From positions 3,472,001 through 3,536,000 of the forward strand of contig NZ_CP084712.1 of the NCBI RefSeq assembly GCF_023822045.1: a stretch of DNA of 64,000 nt, read 5' to 3'. Shown here piece after piece: positions 17,698 through 28,682 of this stretch. Positions within the stretch are counted from its first letter, which is position 1; each line of letters begins with the position of its first letter. This DNA is from Sphingopyxis sp. USTB-05 (GTDB taxonomy: Bacteria > Pseudomonadota > Alphaproteobacteria > Sphingomonadales > Sphingomonadaceae). Below the pieces are notes generated by a model. That model was not told where the DNA came from and made no database searches. It saw only the letters and a program-made list of their open reading frames with translations. Made by a program: the position numbers and the translations under genes.

Positions 17698-19131
17698 ATG
17701 AGCACCGAAACGCATCTCAAGCAAAATTACATCGGCGGCCGCTGGGTCGACAGCAAGGGCGGCAAGCTCCACGACGTCATCAACCCCGCGACCGAAGAAG
17801 CGGCCTCGACCGTCGTGCTCGGCACTCCGGCCGACGTCGACGATGCTGTCGCCGCCGCAAAGGAAGCCTTCAAGAGCTTCTCGCAGACGACGCGCGAAGA
17901 GCGTCTCGACCTGCTGAACCGCATTGTCGAAGAGTATAAGAAGCGCGCGCCCGACCTCGCAAAGTCGATGGCATCCGAAATGGGCGCCCCGGTCAGCTTC
18001 GCGGGCACCGCGCAGGTCGGCGCCGGCATCGGCGGCTTCATCGGCACGATCGCCGCGCTGAAAGACTTCAGCTTCACCGAAAAATATGCCGCGGGCATGA
18101 TCGCCTATGAACCGATCGGCGTCGTCGGCATGATCACGCCATGGAACTGGCCGCTCAACCAGATTGCGCTGAAGGTCGCCCCCGCGCTCGCCGCTGGCAA
18201 CACGATGGTGCTCAAGCCGTCGGAAGAATGCCCCGGCAACGCGGTCATCTTCGCCGAAATCCTCGACGCCGCGGGCGTGCCGCCGGGCGTCTTCAACCTC
18301 GTGCAGGGCGACGGCCCGACGGTCGGCAACGCGATCAGCGCGCACCCCGGCATCGAAATGGTGAGCTTCACCGGATCGACCCGCGCCGGCATCCTCGTCG
18401 CCAAGGCGGCGGCCGACACCGTTAAGCGCGTCCATCAGGAACTCGGTGGCAAGTCGCCGAACATCGTCCTGCCCGACGCCGATTTTGCCGCTGTGTTGCC
18501 GCCGACGGTCCAGGGCGTCCTGGTCAACACCGGTCAGAGCTGCATCGCCCCGACGCGCATTCTCGTCCAGAAGGACCGCGAAGCCGAAGCCGTTGGCGTG
18601 ATCAAGGCAATGTTCGACGGCACCTCGGTCGGCGATCCGCAGGCCGAGGGTGGCCACATCGGCCCCGTCGTCAACAAGGCGCAGTTCGACAAGATCCAGG
18701 GCCTGATCCAGTCAGCGATCGACGAAGGCGCGACGCTCGAAACCGGTGGCACAGGCCTGCCCTCGAACGTCAACCGCGGCTATTATATCAAGCCGACGGT
18801 CTTCTCGGGCGTCACGCGCGACATGCGCATCGCCAATGAGGAAATCTTTGGCCCCGTCGCGACGATCATGGCCTATGGCGACCTCGACGAAGCCGTCGAT
18901 ATCGCCAACGACACCGAATATGGCCTGTCAGCGGTCATCTCGGGCGATCCCGCGAAGGCGGCCGGCCTGGCGCCGAAGCTGCGCGCCGGCATGGTCGCGG
19001 TCAACGCATGGGGCCCCGGTCCGGGCGCGGCATTCGGCGGTTACAAGGCGTCGGGCAACGGCCGTGAAGGCGGCGTGTTCGGCCTCAAGGACTTCATGGA
19101 AGTGAAGTCGATCAGCGGCATTCCCGCCTGA
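17698..19131 (+). CDS. NAD(P)-dependent aldehyde dehydrogenase
   Basis: 477 aa ALDH superfamily enzyme of the cytosol. The general base Glu248 is in HQELGGKSPN, and the catalytic nucleophile Cys282 is in NTGQSCIAPTR. The cofactor-binding segments TPWNWPLNQ and FTGSTRAG are intact, as is the C-terminal NAWGPGPGAAFGGYKASGNG stretch. GGGAG sits 7 bp before the ATG at 17698. An ATG three bases earlier is possible but spaced less well. Substrate preference is open. The family resembles broad-range or 3-succinoylsemialdehyde-pyridine-like dehydrogenases seen in sphingomonads. Single-gene unit with two hairpins downstream. Confidence 0.92.
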   Translation: MSTETHLKQNYIGGRWVDSKGGKLHDVINPATEEAASTVVLGTPADVDDAVAAAKEAFKSFSQTTREERLDLLNRIVEEYKKRAPDLAKSMASEMGAPVSFAGTAQVGAGIGGFIGTIAALKDFSFTEKYAAGMIAYEPIGVVGMITPWNWPLNQIALKVAPALAAGNTMVLKPSEECPGNAVIFAEILDAAGVPPGVFNLVQGDGPTVGNAISAHPGIEMVSFTGSTRAGILVAKAAADTVKRVHQELGGKSPNIVLPDADFAAVLPPTVQGVLVNTGQSCIAPTRILVQKDREAEAVGVIKAMFDGTSVGDPQAEGGHIGPVVNKAQFDKIQGLIQSAIDEGATLETGGTGLPSNVNRGYYIKPTVFSGVTRDMRIANEEIFGPVATIMAYGDLDEAVDIANDTEYGLSAVISGDPAKAAGLAPKLRAGMVAVNAWGPGPGAAFGGYKASGNGREGGVFGLKDFMEVKSISGIPA

Positions 19132-19138
19132 TCTCAAT

Positions 19139-19200
19139 ATCCTCCCTGCGGCGCAGCCGTGGGGAGGATCAAGCCCCCTCCTCTGAAGAGGAGGGGTTTT
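19139..19200 (+). terminator. Double hairpin terminator after aldehyde dehydrogenase
   Basis: First stem ATCCTCCC / GGGAGGAT (19139-19169), then a perfect CCCCTCCTCT-GA-AGAGGAGGGG stem (19175-19196) followed by TTTT. The second stem resembles a hairpin at 55289-55314 and may be a repeated element used as a terminator. Confidence 0.7.
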
Positions 19201-19220
19201 GCGTTGGGGGAAGAGCGGCT

Positions 19221-20462
<1,242 letters not shown>

Positions 20463-20466
20463 GCCG

Positions 20467-21078
20467 ATGCTCACCATCTGGGGCCGCCTCAACTCGCACA
20501 ATGTCAAAAAGGTCGCATGGTTCGCCGTCGAACTCGGCCTGCCCTTCGAACGCCACGACGTCGGCGGACAGTTCGGAATGGATGCCGCCTATCTGGCGAA
20601 GAACCCCAACGCACTGATCCCGACGATCGAGGACGACGGCGTCATCCTGTGGGAATCGAACGCGATCCTGCGCTATCTCGCCGCAAAACATGGCGGCGAG
20701 CGATTTTGGGCTGCCGACCCGGCGGCCCGCGCAGTCGCCGACAAATGGATGGACTGGCAGATCGATTATGCCGAAGGGCAGCGCGACGCGTTCGTGAATC
20801 TGGTTCGCAAGACAGCCGAACAGCGCGATCCGGCGGCGATTGCCGCGTCAGCCGAACGTTGTGCCAAGCGAATGACTGTCCTCGACGCCGCGCTGGGACA
20901 GTGGCCCTGGCTTTCGGGCGCGGATTTCGGCATCGGCGATATCCCGATGGGCGTTTACGTCCATACTTGGCTCTCGCTCGAAATCGAGCGGCCCGCACTC
21001 CCTCATCTCGAGGCGTGGTACGCGCGGCTCAGATCACGGCCAGGCTATGCCGAACAGGTCATGATTCCGCTGACCTGA
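20467..21078 (+). CDS. Glutathione S-transferase family protein
   Basis: 203 aa cytosolic GST. The N-terminal thioredoxin-like domain (1-80) starts MLTIWGRLNSHNVKKV and includes the cis-Pro segment NALIPTIEDDG and the glutathione gamma-Glu contact WESNAILRYLA. The all-helical C-domain ends at SRPGYAEQVMIPLT. The catalytic position in the first loop is Ser (RLNSHNVKK), as in beta/theta-like classes. Starting 4 bp after argJ, it depends on the same transcript. The substrate is unknown, and linkage to argJ does not suggest one. Confidence 0.92.
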   Translation: MLTIWGRLNSHNVKKVAWFAVELGLPFERHDVGGQFGMDAAYLAKNPNALIPTIEDDGVILWESNAILRYLAAKHGGERFWAADPAARAVADKWMDWQIDYAEGQRDAFVNLVRKTAEQRDPAAIAASAERCAKRMTVLDAALGQWPWLSGADFGIGDIPMGVYVHTWLSLEIERPALPHLEAWYARLRSRPGYAEQVMIPLT

Positions 21079-21080
21079 AA

Positions 21081-21109
21081 ACAAAAAGGCCCCGGTTTTC
21101 GCCGGGGCC
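21081..21109 (-). terminator. Rho-independent terminator of trxA
   Basis: Read on the minus strand: GGCCCCGG-CGAAAA-CCGGGGCC followed by TTTTTGT. It lies 11 bp past the trxA stop and also separates it from the convergent GST gene. Confidence 0.92.
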
Positions 21110-21119
21110 CTTGCATCAG

Positions 21120-21440
21120 TTACAGCGCGCCTTCGAGCCAGCCCTTGAGCGCGCTCTTCGGTGCCGCACCGACCTTGGTGTCGGCGATCTCGCCATTTTT
21201 GAACAGGATCATCGTCGGAATGCCGCGCACGCCATATTTGGCGGGGGCGTTCGGATGATCGTCGATGTTCAGCTTTGCGATCACGACCTTTTCGCCCAGT
21301 TCGTCGGCGATTTCCTCGAGCGACGGGCCGATCATCTTGCACGGGCCGCACCATTCGGCCCAGAAATCGACGAGCACGGGGGTGTCGCTGTCGAGGACGT
21401 CTGCCTGGAAGCTGTCGTCGCTGATTGCCTTGGTACCCAT
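21120..21440 (-). CDS. trxA: Thioredoxin 1
   Basis: 106 aa cytosolic dithiol-disulfide oxidoreductase. The active site is WCGPC with Cys31 and Cys34, the buried Asp is in VLVDFWAEW, and the cis-Pro is in GIPTMILF. Length and pattern match canonical Trx1. It is the last gene of the divL-to-trxA minus-strand operon, 33 bp after addA. The addA-trxA order is conserved in many alphaproteobacteria. Confidence 0.96.
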   Translation of the reverse strand: MGTKAISDDSFQADVLDSDTPVLVDFWAEWCGPCKMIGPSLEEIADELGEKVVIAKLNIDDHPNAPAKYGVRGIPTMILFKNGEIADTKVGAAPKSALKGWLEGAL

Positions 21441-21473
21441 ATGTTGGACTCCTGAAATATCGTTGCCCCCAAA

Positions 21474-24400
21474 CTAGGGCGTCGGTGCGTCCGGCTCAAG
21501 GGCTGAGCCCGGCAAATTCGCCTTGGTTGCCGTCAAGCCCGGCTTGTGTGCATCGAGCAACGCGTCGTCCAGCCGGATCAGCCGGGCAGCCGCCGTATAG
21601 AGCAACGCCGCCTCGACTCGCCGGCCCGGAAAAATGGCGGCAAGCGCATCGCGATACGCGGCCATCTGGCGAAGATAGGCGGGCTGAACGTCGGCAGCGC
21701 TCGCCGGCACATGTCGCCCCGTCTTGTAATCGACCACCGTCACGGTCCCATCGGCGACGAGCAGCCGGTCGACGATGCCGGCGACGACGACGCCGTCCAC
21801 CACCGCCGACAGGGGCACTTCGGCGAGCGAATCAGGTCCGAACAGCCCCGCATGCGCGGGATCGTCCAGAACGCCCAATACCTCGTCCACCATTGCCCCC
21901 CGCGCGCTGTCGTCCAGCGCCGCCGCCTGCATCTTGAGCCAATGTTCCGCCGCGATACGTCGACGCGCGGGCGCCACCGGCGGCAACCGTTCGAACAGTG
22001 CATGAAGCAGCAGGCCACGCTCGACTGCAACCGACCGTTCGCCGCCCTGCGGCGGCGATGCGACATCGTCCTCGCCCAGCGCGGACGGCGCAAGCGGGCG
22101 CGGCGGGCGTGCCTCTTCTGGGGCGGGCTTCGTCGCCCAATCGGGGATAACCACTCCAGGCGTCCCGGCAACCGGCTTGTCCCGCCGCCGCGCCCACGCC
22201 TTTTCATTCACGGCATGGACGCGCTTTTGCCCCCAGCGCGGTCCGGCATCCTGCCAATCGCACCCCATGCCTTCCATTACCCGGTCGACCGCCGCATGCC
22301 AGCACAGTTCGGGCAGCGAACGATCCTCCTTCTTCGTGACGCCGGTAACTATGAGCAATTCCTCGGCCCGCGTCATCGCGACATAGAGCAGCCGCCAATG
22401 TTCCTCGATCTCGGCGCGCGCCTTGGCATCATGGGCGGCGGCGATCGCGCCGTATCGTTCGTCGCGCCCCATGCCGAACACGGGCAGCCTGTCCCAGCCT
22501 TCGAACGACAGGTCGAACCCGCGCTGGCGCTGCTCCGGGTCGTCGGTTGCATCGGCAAGGATGACGATCGGCGCCTGCAACCCCTTCGACCCGTGCACGG
22601 TCATCACGCGCACGACATCGCTGCGGGCTTCAGTCTGGCGCTTGATATCGACACGACTCGCCTCGACGTCGCTCAGAAAGGCGAGCAGCGAGGGGATATG
22701 CAATCGCTCGAACGCAAGCGCCTGGTTCAGCAATTCGTCGATCGGATCGCGCGCCTCGCGCCCCAGCCGCGCATAAAGCCTCCGACGCCCCTGCATCGGT
22801 CCCGACAGCACGTGATCGAGGAAACGATAGGGCGTCGTGAAATCGGCCATGCCGAGCAATCCGCGCAGCGCCGTCATCGTCGAGGCGGGCACTTCGGCTT
22901 CGCGCGCGCGAAGCTGCTCCCACAAGGCGCGCTTGCCGCGGCCGTGGGCAAAGCCGAACAGATCATCCTGCGACCAGCCGATCAACGGCGACACCAGCAG
23001 CGCAGCAAGATTGAGATCGTCGAGCGGCTGGATCGCAAAACGCATCGCCGACAACAGGTCCTGCACGCCAAGCGGCTGCGTCAGCGCAAAGCGGTCGACC
23101 CCCGCGACGGGCACGCCAAGCGACTGCAACCGTGCAACTATCCGTGCCGCCAGGTCGCGGCGCCGACGGACGAGGATCAAAATATCGCCGGGCGCGACGC
23201 TGCGCCCGTCCTTGCCATGCTCGATCCAGCCCTGGACCTCGTCGGCAAGCGCTCGCGATAACCTGAGGCTCGCGGGATCGTTCGCGGGGGCGAGCGGATC
23301 GCCGCCGCCCTCCTCGGGCATATCCTCGTCCGCGCCTTCTTCGCTCTCGCCCTCGGCCGCTATCGCCTTGCCCACGGGCAGCGGCTGCCACAATTCCACA
23401 CGTCCTGGATGCGCGCTGCGGAACGGCAGATGCGGCGGTTCATCGCTCGCGAGCCCCATCAGCCCGGTCCCGCCGCCCGCGACCCATTCGTCGACGACAT
23501 CGAGCACCGCTGGGCTTGAACGATAATTTGTGACCAGGTCGACCTCAGCGAAGGGCTGACCACCGTCAGCCGCCCATTCGCCGAAGCGGATGCGTGCCGC
23601 CTCGAACGCGGCGGGCTCAGTTCCCTGAAAACCGAAGATCGCCTGCTTTCGGTCACCGACGGTGAACATCGTGCGGACGCGCCCGTCCTTTGCGCCCTCG
23701 CCCGCGAAAAACTCGTCAGCCAGCGCAGCGACGATCGCCCACTGCCGCGTATTCGTATCCTGTGCCTCGTCGACCAATATATGGTCGGTGCGCTGGTCGA
23801 GCTTGAAGCGTACCCATTCGCCGAACTGGCCGAGCCGCAGCAGCGACCCGGCGATCGCAATTAGATCGTCGAAATCGGCGAGCCCGCCCTCGCGCTTCGC
23901 CAGTGCATAGGCCTCGGCAAAGCGGCTCCCCAGATCCCACGCCGCAGCCAGTTCGTCGGCAACCCGCATCGCGGTCGCCGAAGCAAGCAGGCTTTGCGCC
24001 GCCTCGACGACGCGCACTGCGCTATCCAGACAATCGGTCATCCGCCCCTTGTCGCCCGCGAAATCGGCGCGCAGCTCGCCCTTGCCGGTGAGGAAACAGC
24101 CAAGCAGGTCGCGGAGCGTCGCTGCACGGGCCGGCGCATCGGCGGCCAGCCAGCGCGCCATCGCGTCCGCACAGCCGAGCCCCGTCTTCGTCCCCCAATT
24201 CGCGCCGCTCGCCGCGACCATGCCGATATGCGCGTCGCTGATAGCTCCGTCCGCGATCCTCCCCGCCAGCCAGGCGTCGGGATCGCCATCGGGCAGCCGC
24301 AGCGCCGCGCGCAGATCATGTGCACGCGGCGGCAGGACGCGCGTCTGGAACGGCGCGGCAAAGGCGTGTGCGCAACGGACAAGGAACGCCATCGCGGCAT

Positions 24401-24965
24401 CCTGCCCCATCCGCCGCGACAGCATCGCAGCCTGCCCCCGCATTGCGTCGCCGTCGGCGCCGGCCTCGGCGAGCAGCTTTCCCATCACTTGCCGCTGCAA
24501 CTCCGCCGCCTCACCCTCTTCGAGCGCGCGAAAGCCCGGCATGATCTTCGCCTCGAGCGGGAAGCTCGCGAGCAGCGTCTGGCAGAAGCTGTGGATCGTC
24601 TGGACGCGGATCGCGCCCGGGGCGCTGTCGATCACGGTGGCAAAGAGTGAGCGAGCACGATCGAGGACGCCCGGTTGCTGCCAATCGGCGCCGAGCGCAT
24701 TGAGGTCGACCCGCAAGTCGGCGTCGCCCATCCGTACCCACAGGGCCAGCCGCTCGTGGATGCGGTGCGCCATCTCTGCGGCGCCCGCCTTGGTGAAGGT
24801 GATGCAAAGGATCGCGTCGGGCGCGACCCCCGCTAGCATCAACCGCAGCACCCGTGCCGACAGCACCTGCGTCTTGCCCGTCCCCGCCGAAGCGCCGAGC
24901 CAGACATGCTCGCCCGGCTCGGCCGCTGCCTGTTGGCCGGGATCGAGATCGTGGAGCCGCGTCAT
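21474..24965 (-). CDS. addA: Double-strand break repair helicase AddA
   Basis: 1163 aa UvrD-family helicase-nuclease subunit of the AddAB complex, which resects broken DNA ends for RecA loading. Walker A is GASAGTGKT near residue 27, followed by CITFTKAGAAEM (motif Ia). Motif II is LVDEAQDTN and motif III is TVGDRKQAIFGFQG. Motif V/VI segments are VMTVHGSKGLQAP and LYVAMTRAEE. The C-terminal PD-(D/E)XK nuclease has VVDYKTGRH. Start ATG 24965 overlaps the addB TGA (ATGA). A longer ORF to 25004 is ruled out by this coupling. Length is typical of alphaproteobacterial AddA. Confidence 0.96.
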   Translation of the reverse strand: MTRLHDLDPGQQAAAEPGEHVWLGASAGTGKTQVLSARVLRLMLAGVAPDAILCITFTKAGAAEMAHRIHERLALWVRMGDADLRVDLNALGADWQQPGVLDRARSLFATVIDSAPGAIRVQTIHSFCQTLLASFPLEAKIMPGFRALEEGEAAELQRQVMGKLLAEAGADGDAMRGQAAMLSRRMGQDAAMAFLVRCAHAFAAPFQTRVLPPRAHDLRAALRLPDGDPDAWLAGRIADGAISDAHIGMVAASGANWGTKTGLGCADAMARWLAADAPARAATLRDLLGCFLTGKGELRADFAGDKGRMTDCLDSAVRVVEAAQSLLASATAMRVADELAAAWDLGSRFAEAYALAKREGGLADFDDLIAIAGSLLRLGQFGEWVRFKLDQRTDHILVDEAQDTNTRQWAIVAALADEFFAGEGAKDGRVRTMFTVGDRKQAIFGFQGTEPAAFEAARIRFGEWAADGGQPFAEVDLVTNYRSSPAVLDVVDEWVAGGGTGLMGLASDEPPHLPFRSAHPGRVELWQPLPVGKAIAAEGESEEGADEDMPEEGGGDPLAPANDPASLRLSRALADEVQGWIEHGKDGRSVAPGDILILVRRRRDLAARIVARLQSLGVPVAGVDRFALTQPLGVQDLLSAMRFAIQPLDDLNLAALLVSPLIGWSQDDLFGFAHGRGKRALWEQLRAREAEVPASTMTALRGLLGMADFTTPYRFLDHVLSGPMQGRRRLYARLGREARDPIDELLNQALAFERLHIPSLLAFLSDVEASRVDIKRQTEARSDVVRVMTVHGSKGLQAPIVILADATDDPEQRQRGFDLSFEGWDRLPVFGMGRDERYGAIAAAHDAKARAEIEEHWRLLYVAMTRAEELLIVTGVTKKEDRSLPELCWHAAVDRVMEGMGCDWQDAGPRWGQKRVHAVNEKAWARRRDKPVAGTPGVVIPDWATKPAPEEARPPRPLAPSALGEDDVASPPQGGERSVAVERGLLLHALFERLPPVAPARRRIAAEHWLKMQAAALDDSARGAMVDEVLGVLDDPAHAGLFGPDSLAEVPLSAVVDGVVVAGIVDRLLVADGTVTVVDYKTGRHVPASAADVQPAYLRQMAAYRDALAAIFPGRRVEAALLYTAAARLIRLDDALLDAHKPGLTATKANLPGSALEPDAPTP

Positions 24966-27900
24966 GGCAGTTCGCCGCCCAAATCTCTGCCACGCCCGAA
25001 CCATTCATCACGGCGCATCAACTGGTCGTAATCGGTAAAGCGCTTTGCATTGTCGCCCGGCGCGAACGCGCCGTCGCCGAGCAAATAGGAGGCAGTCAGT
25101 TCGGCGAACGCGTCATAGGCCCGCGCAACCGCCTCTTCGGCAGTTTTGAGCTTGCGCCGCGACCCATGCGTGGCCGCGATGCTGCCGTCGACAGCTTTGG
25201 CGCGGTCGGCCTTCAGGCTCCAATATTCGAGCGCGTTGATCGGTCCTGCGGCCACGCCGTCAACCTTGCCCATTTCGGCGAGCAGCCCGAGCAGACCCAA
25301 TTGATTATCGAGCCCACCCGCCGCCGCGCTGCCGCTCGGCGCCGCCCCTGTCTTGTAATCGACGATGGCAAGACTGCCGTCGGACAGCCGGTCGATGCGA
25401 TCGGCCTTGCCTGACAGGCGAATGCCGTCGAGTTCGTGCATGCCGCTAGCCTCTGTCGCGATCGGCTCGCGCCCCTCGATGCGGGCTTCCCACACGCGCC
25501 CTGCCGCCCAGCGCAGCGCCGGCTCGATCCGCGGGAACCAGAATGCGCGCGCGAGCGCATCGAGCGCTGGGTCGTCCAGCAGGCGGCCGAGTTCGACCTC
25601 GAGCGCGTCGGGCGTCGCCCCGGCGCGCTGCCAATCCTCCATGAACGCATGGACGCGCGTGCCGAGCCACCGCGGATCGGGGCCGGCGCGCAGCGGATCG
25701 AGCACCGACAGCCGCAGGATGCGTCCCGCGTAAAAGGCGTAAGGATCCTTCGCAAGCAGGTCGACGCCGGTGACGCTGATATGGTCGGGCCGCGCGTCGA
25801 CGGGCGGCCGCGGCTCCGGCATCCGCGCGGGCGCGATTGGCCCCGCCGGCACATCGAGCGCCGCCGCCAGTGCCGTGACACTGTCGCCGCCCACACGCGC
25901 TTCGGGCAATTCGCCCGCAAGCGCCGCGAGCCGCAGCCAGAAGCGCGATGCCACCGCCGGGTCGCCGCCGCTGCGCATCGCGCGCGTCACCACCACCTTG
26001 CGCGCCGCAAAAGCGCCCGCGAAATCATGCGCTGCCGCGCCCTGCTGGCGTTCGGGCGCGGCAAGCCCCAGCATTCGCCGGATGCCCGGTGCAAGCCACG
26101 GGTCGGGGCTTTGCTGCTGCGGCCAGCGACCTTCGTCGAGCCCGCCGAGGATCATCACATCGGCGCGCTGCAACCGCGCTTCGAGCAGCCCCCAGATGAA
26201 CAATCGCGGATGCCCGCCATAGGGCGGCCGCACGCTTTCTCCCGACAGGAGATCGGTCAGCATCGCTGGGAAATCGTCGGGCGCTACGAGCGCCGGTCCG
26301 TCGCCCTTCGCGAGCGCCCAGCGATCGAAGATTTCGGACAGCGCGCGGCCCGCGTGCCCTGACCACACGCCGTCGCCGGTCAACCAGCCGAGCGCCGACT
26401 GCAATGCGCCGAGCAAAACCGATGGCGGTGCGGAGGCGCCCGCTTCAAACGGCGCGAGCGCCGCTCCGAGCCCTGCGACGACATCGTCCCACCATGGTTC
26501 GATCGCCTGCGCTGCCGAATGACCGCGCGCCTTCGGATCGGCGGCGAGCGCCGCGATACGCGCCGTAACCCCGCCCCAGCCCGGCACCAGTCCGGGGCCG
26601 CGCAGCACCAGATCGAGCCGCCGCACCTGATCGAGCCAACCGAGCCTTGTATCGCCCGCACGCACGAGCGGATGGCCGAGCAGCGCGATCAGGCGCACCG
26701 GGTCGAACGCCGCGGCGAATTCGGCGAGCGCGAGCAGCAGCGCGCCTGGCGGTGTCTGTCCCAGCGGTTGCCCCGCGCTGTCGTCGACCGATATGTCCCA
26801 ACGTGCGAGCGCCGCCGCGACACGCGTCGCCAGTCCCCGGTCGGGTGTCACCAACGCCGCCGTGCGCGCAGGCGTTTCGAGCGCCGCGCGCATCATCAGC
26901 GCAATTCCCTGCGCTTCCTGCCCGTCATCGCCGAACACTGCGGCAGTCACCCCGGCAATGCCCTCGCCCAGATCGCGCGCCTGCTGCCAGCGGGCGGTGT
27001 AATCGGCGGGCGCGAACAGCAGCGAGGTGAAGGACGCACGTGCATCGGGGCCGTCAAAGGGAGAGGCTGCGTCCCACGACTGCACCTCGTCCCGCGACAC
27101 GCCCATGCGACCAAGCAGCAACTTCAGATGATATTGCGGATGCGTTTCAAGCGGCCGGTCGCCGGGTTTTTCGGGATCCGTTTTCACCGGCCCCAGCGCT
27201 TCCCATTCCTCGCCCGCCATGCCGATGTCGAGCCCCGGCAGCACGACCATCCCCTGTGGCAGATCCGCAACGGTGCGCAGCAGGCGCGCTATCGCAGGCG
27301 CCGCTGTCGTCACGCCCGCCGCGACGACGAAGCGTGCGGGCGGTGCCACGCGCCATCCGCGGCTCACCCGTTCAAGCAAACGGTTGCGGCGGTCGGCGCG
27401 ATCGATATGGCCGGTTGTCGCGAGCAGCTTTGGCCATTGATCGACGAGCAGCGACAGCCGCCGCCACGACGCCTGCCAATGCCCCGCCAGATCGCCGAGC
27501 GCGCTTTCGATATCGGCCAGCCGCGCGGGCGCGACCTCCTCATAATGCAGTTGGTCGATCACGCGCCCCAGCCCCTCGGCAAGCTGGAAGGCGGCAGCGC
27601 CGGTGATCGGGTCTTCACCCGCCGGAACATGTTTCTCTATCAGCCCCGCAAGCATCAACCTCCGCTTCAGCGCGTCGATCGCGGGCGGGATTGCGTCGCT
27701 CTCATCGATGGGGTCGAGCGCGAGGGCAACGCTCTCATCAAGGTCGGCGTCGCCGATCACCGCGAGCCTGGGCATCAGCAGCCCCGAACCGCTCGCGCGC
27801 ACGAACGCCGCCTGCACCGCGCTCCGCGCGCGATTGCTCGGCAGGATGATCAACCCGTTCGCCAGCCCGAGCGCGCCGTCGGCATATCGCGCGATCAGCC

Positions 27901-27970
27901 CCGCCGCGAGCGCATCCGCAAAGGCCCGTTGGACCGGAATGGAAAAGATGGTGGGTTTGGCGTCAGCCAT
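24962..27970 (-). CDS. addB: Double-strand break repair protein AddB
   Basis: 1002 aa partner of AddA. The N-terminal helicase-like half has lost a canonical Walker A (the LPSNRARSAVQAAF region replaces it), as in other alphaproteobacterial AddB proteins. The C-terminal PD-(D/E)XK nuclease is visible as KADRIDRLSDGSLAIVDYKTG near residue 880. The ATG at 27970 lies inside the last codons of murU (8 bp overlap), and the stop overlaps the addA start, so translation of murU-addB-addA is coupled. Length and order fit the family. Confidence 0.95.
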   Translation of the reverse strand: MADAKPTIFSIPVQRAFADALAAGLIARYADGALGLANGLIILPSNRARSAVQAAFVRASGSGLLMPRLAVIGDADLDESVALALDPIDESDAIPPAIDALKRRLMLAGLIEKHVPAGEDPITGAAAFQLAEGLGRVIDQLHYEEVAPARLADIESALGDLAGHWQASWRRLSLLVDQWPKLLATTGHIDRADRRNRLLERVSRGWRVAPPARFVVAAGVTTAAPAIARLLRTVADLPQGMVVLPGLDIGMAGEEWEALGPVKTDPEKPGDRPLETHPQYHLKLLLGRMGVSRDEVQSWDAASPFDGPDARASFTSLLFAPADYTARWQQARDLGEGIAGVTAAVFGDDGQEAQGIALMMRAALETPARTAALVTPDRGLATRVAAALARWDISVDDSAGQPLGQTPPGALLLALAEFAAAFDPVRLIALLGHPLVRAGDTRLGWLDQVRRLDLVLRGPGLVPGWGGVTARIAALAADPKARGHSAAQAIEPWWDDVVAGLGAALAPFEAGASAPPSVLLGALQSALGWLTGDGVWSGHAGRALSEIFDRWALAKGDGPALVAPDDFPAMLTDLLSGESVRPPYGGHPRLFIWGLLEARLQRADVMILGGLDEGRWPQQQSPDPWLAPGIRRMLGLAAPERQQGAAAHDFAGAFAARKVVVTRAMRSGGDPAVASRFWLRLAALAGELPEARVGGDSVTALAAALDVPAGPIAPARMPEPRPPVDARPDHISVTGVDLLAKDPYAFYAGRILRLSVLDPLRAGPDPRWLGTRVHAFMEDWQRAGATPDALEVELGRLLDDPALDALARAFWFPRIEPALRWAAGRVWEARIEGREPIATEASGMHELDGIRLSGKADRIDRLSDGSLAIVDYKTGAAPSGSAAAGGLDNQLGLLGLLAEMGKVDGVAAGPINALEYWSLKADRAKAVDGSIAATHGSRRKLKTAEEAVARAYDAFAELTASYLLGDGAFAPGDNAKRFTDYDQLMRRDEWFGRGRDLGGELP

Positions 27971-28682
27971 CCGTCAGTGCGGCTTCGGTCGGCGCAATGC
28001 TCGCCGGAGTGCCGACATCGAACCATTGCCCCATATGCGACAGGCCGTAAAGCCGCCCCGCCGCAATCGCGCGGTCCCACAAGATGTTCGTCGAAAACGC
28101 TCCCTCAGGCGCGTCATCGAGCAGCCGCGGCGAGATGAGCTGGATGCCCGTATAGACGAAGGGCGCGATCCGTCCCGGCTTGCGACGCGACAGCTTGCCG
28201 TCGCCGTCCATATGGAAATCGCCGCGCCCGCCATGCCCCGTCGCGCTCGCCTGCCGGATCAGCAGCAACAGCGCGTCCATCTTGTCGCCATCCCAGTGGC
28301 GCGCGAGATGGCGGATGCTGTCCTGCGGCCCGTCGGTCCAGATATTGTCGCTGTTGACGATCAGGATCGGATCGCCGGTAAGCTGCGGCAGCGCTTTGAC
28401 CATCCCGCCGCCGGTTTCCAGCAGCAGGTCGCGCTCGTCGGAAATCGCGATCGTGAACTTGCGCTTCTGCGCCGCCAGATGCGCCTCCAATGCGTCCGCC
28501 AGATAATGGACATTGACCACGACATGCTCGACACCCGCCGCCTCGATCCGGTCGAGGCTGTGGTCGATCAGCGCCTTGCCCGCAACCCGCACCAGCGGCT
28601 TTGGCCGCGTCGCGGTCAGCGGGCGCATGCGCTTGCCGATGCCCGCCGCCATCACCATCGCACTTTCGATCTTCACGCTCAC
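27963..28682 (-). CDS. murU: N-acetylmuramate alpha-1-phosphate uridylyltransferase
   Basis: 239 aa nucleotidyltransferase. The signature MAAGIGKRMRPLTATRPKPL is the NTP-binding loop, VNSDNIW gives the metal-binding Asp, and the C-terminal half lacks the left-handed helix domain of GlmU. Paired with amgK directly upstream, it most likely makes UDP-MurNAc from MurNAc-1-phosphate in the recycling route that bypasses MurA. The start is GTG 28682, whose GTGA overlaps the amgK stop. Longer ORFs to 28784 run through amgK. The MurU call rests mainly on the amgK pair. By itself the protein could be called a sugar-1-phosphate nucleotidyltransferase. Confidence 0.88.
   Translation of the reverse strand: MSVKIESAMVMAAGIGKRMRPLTATRPKPLVRVAGKALIDHSLDRIEAAGVEHVVVNVHYLADALEAHLAAQKRKFTIAISDERDLLLETGGGMVKALPQLTGDPILIVNSDNIWTDGPQDSIRHLARHWDGDKMDALLLLIRQASATGHGGRGDFHMDGDGKLSRRKPGRIAPFVYTGIQLISPRLLDDAPEGAFSTNILWDRAIAAGRLYGLSHMGQWFDVGTPASIAPTEAALTDG

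Noticed and set aside
21546..23261. Plus-strand open frame of 571 codons opposite addA
   Set aside because: Antisense to a clear AddA. No domain is recognisable.
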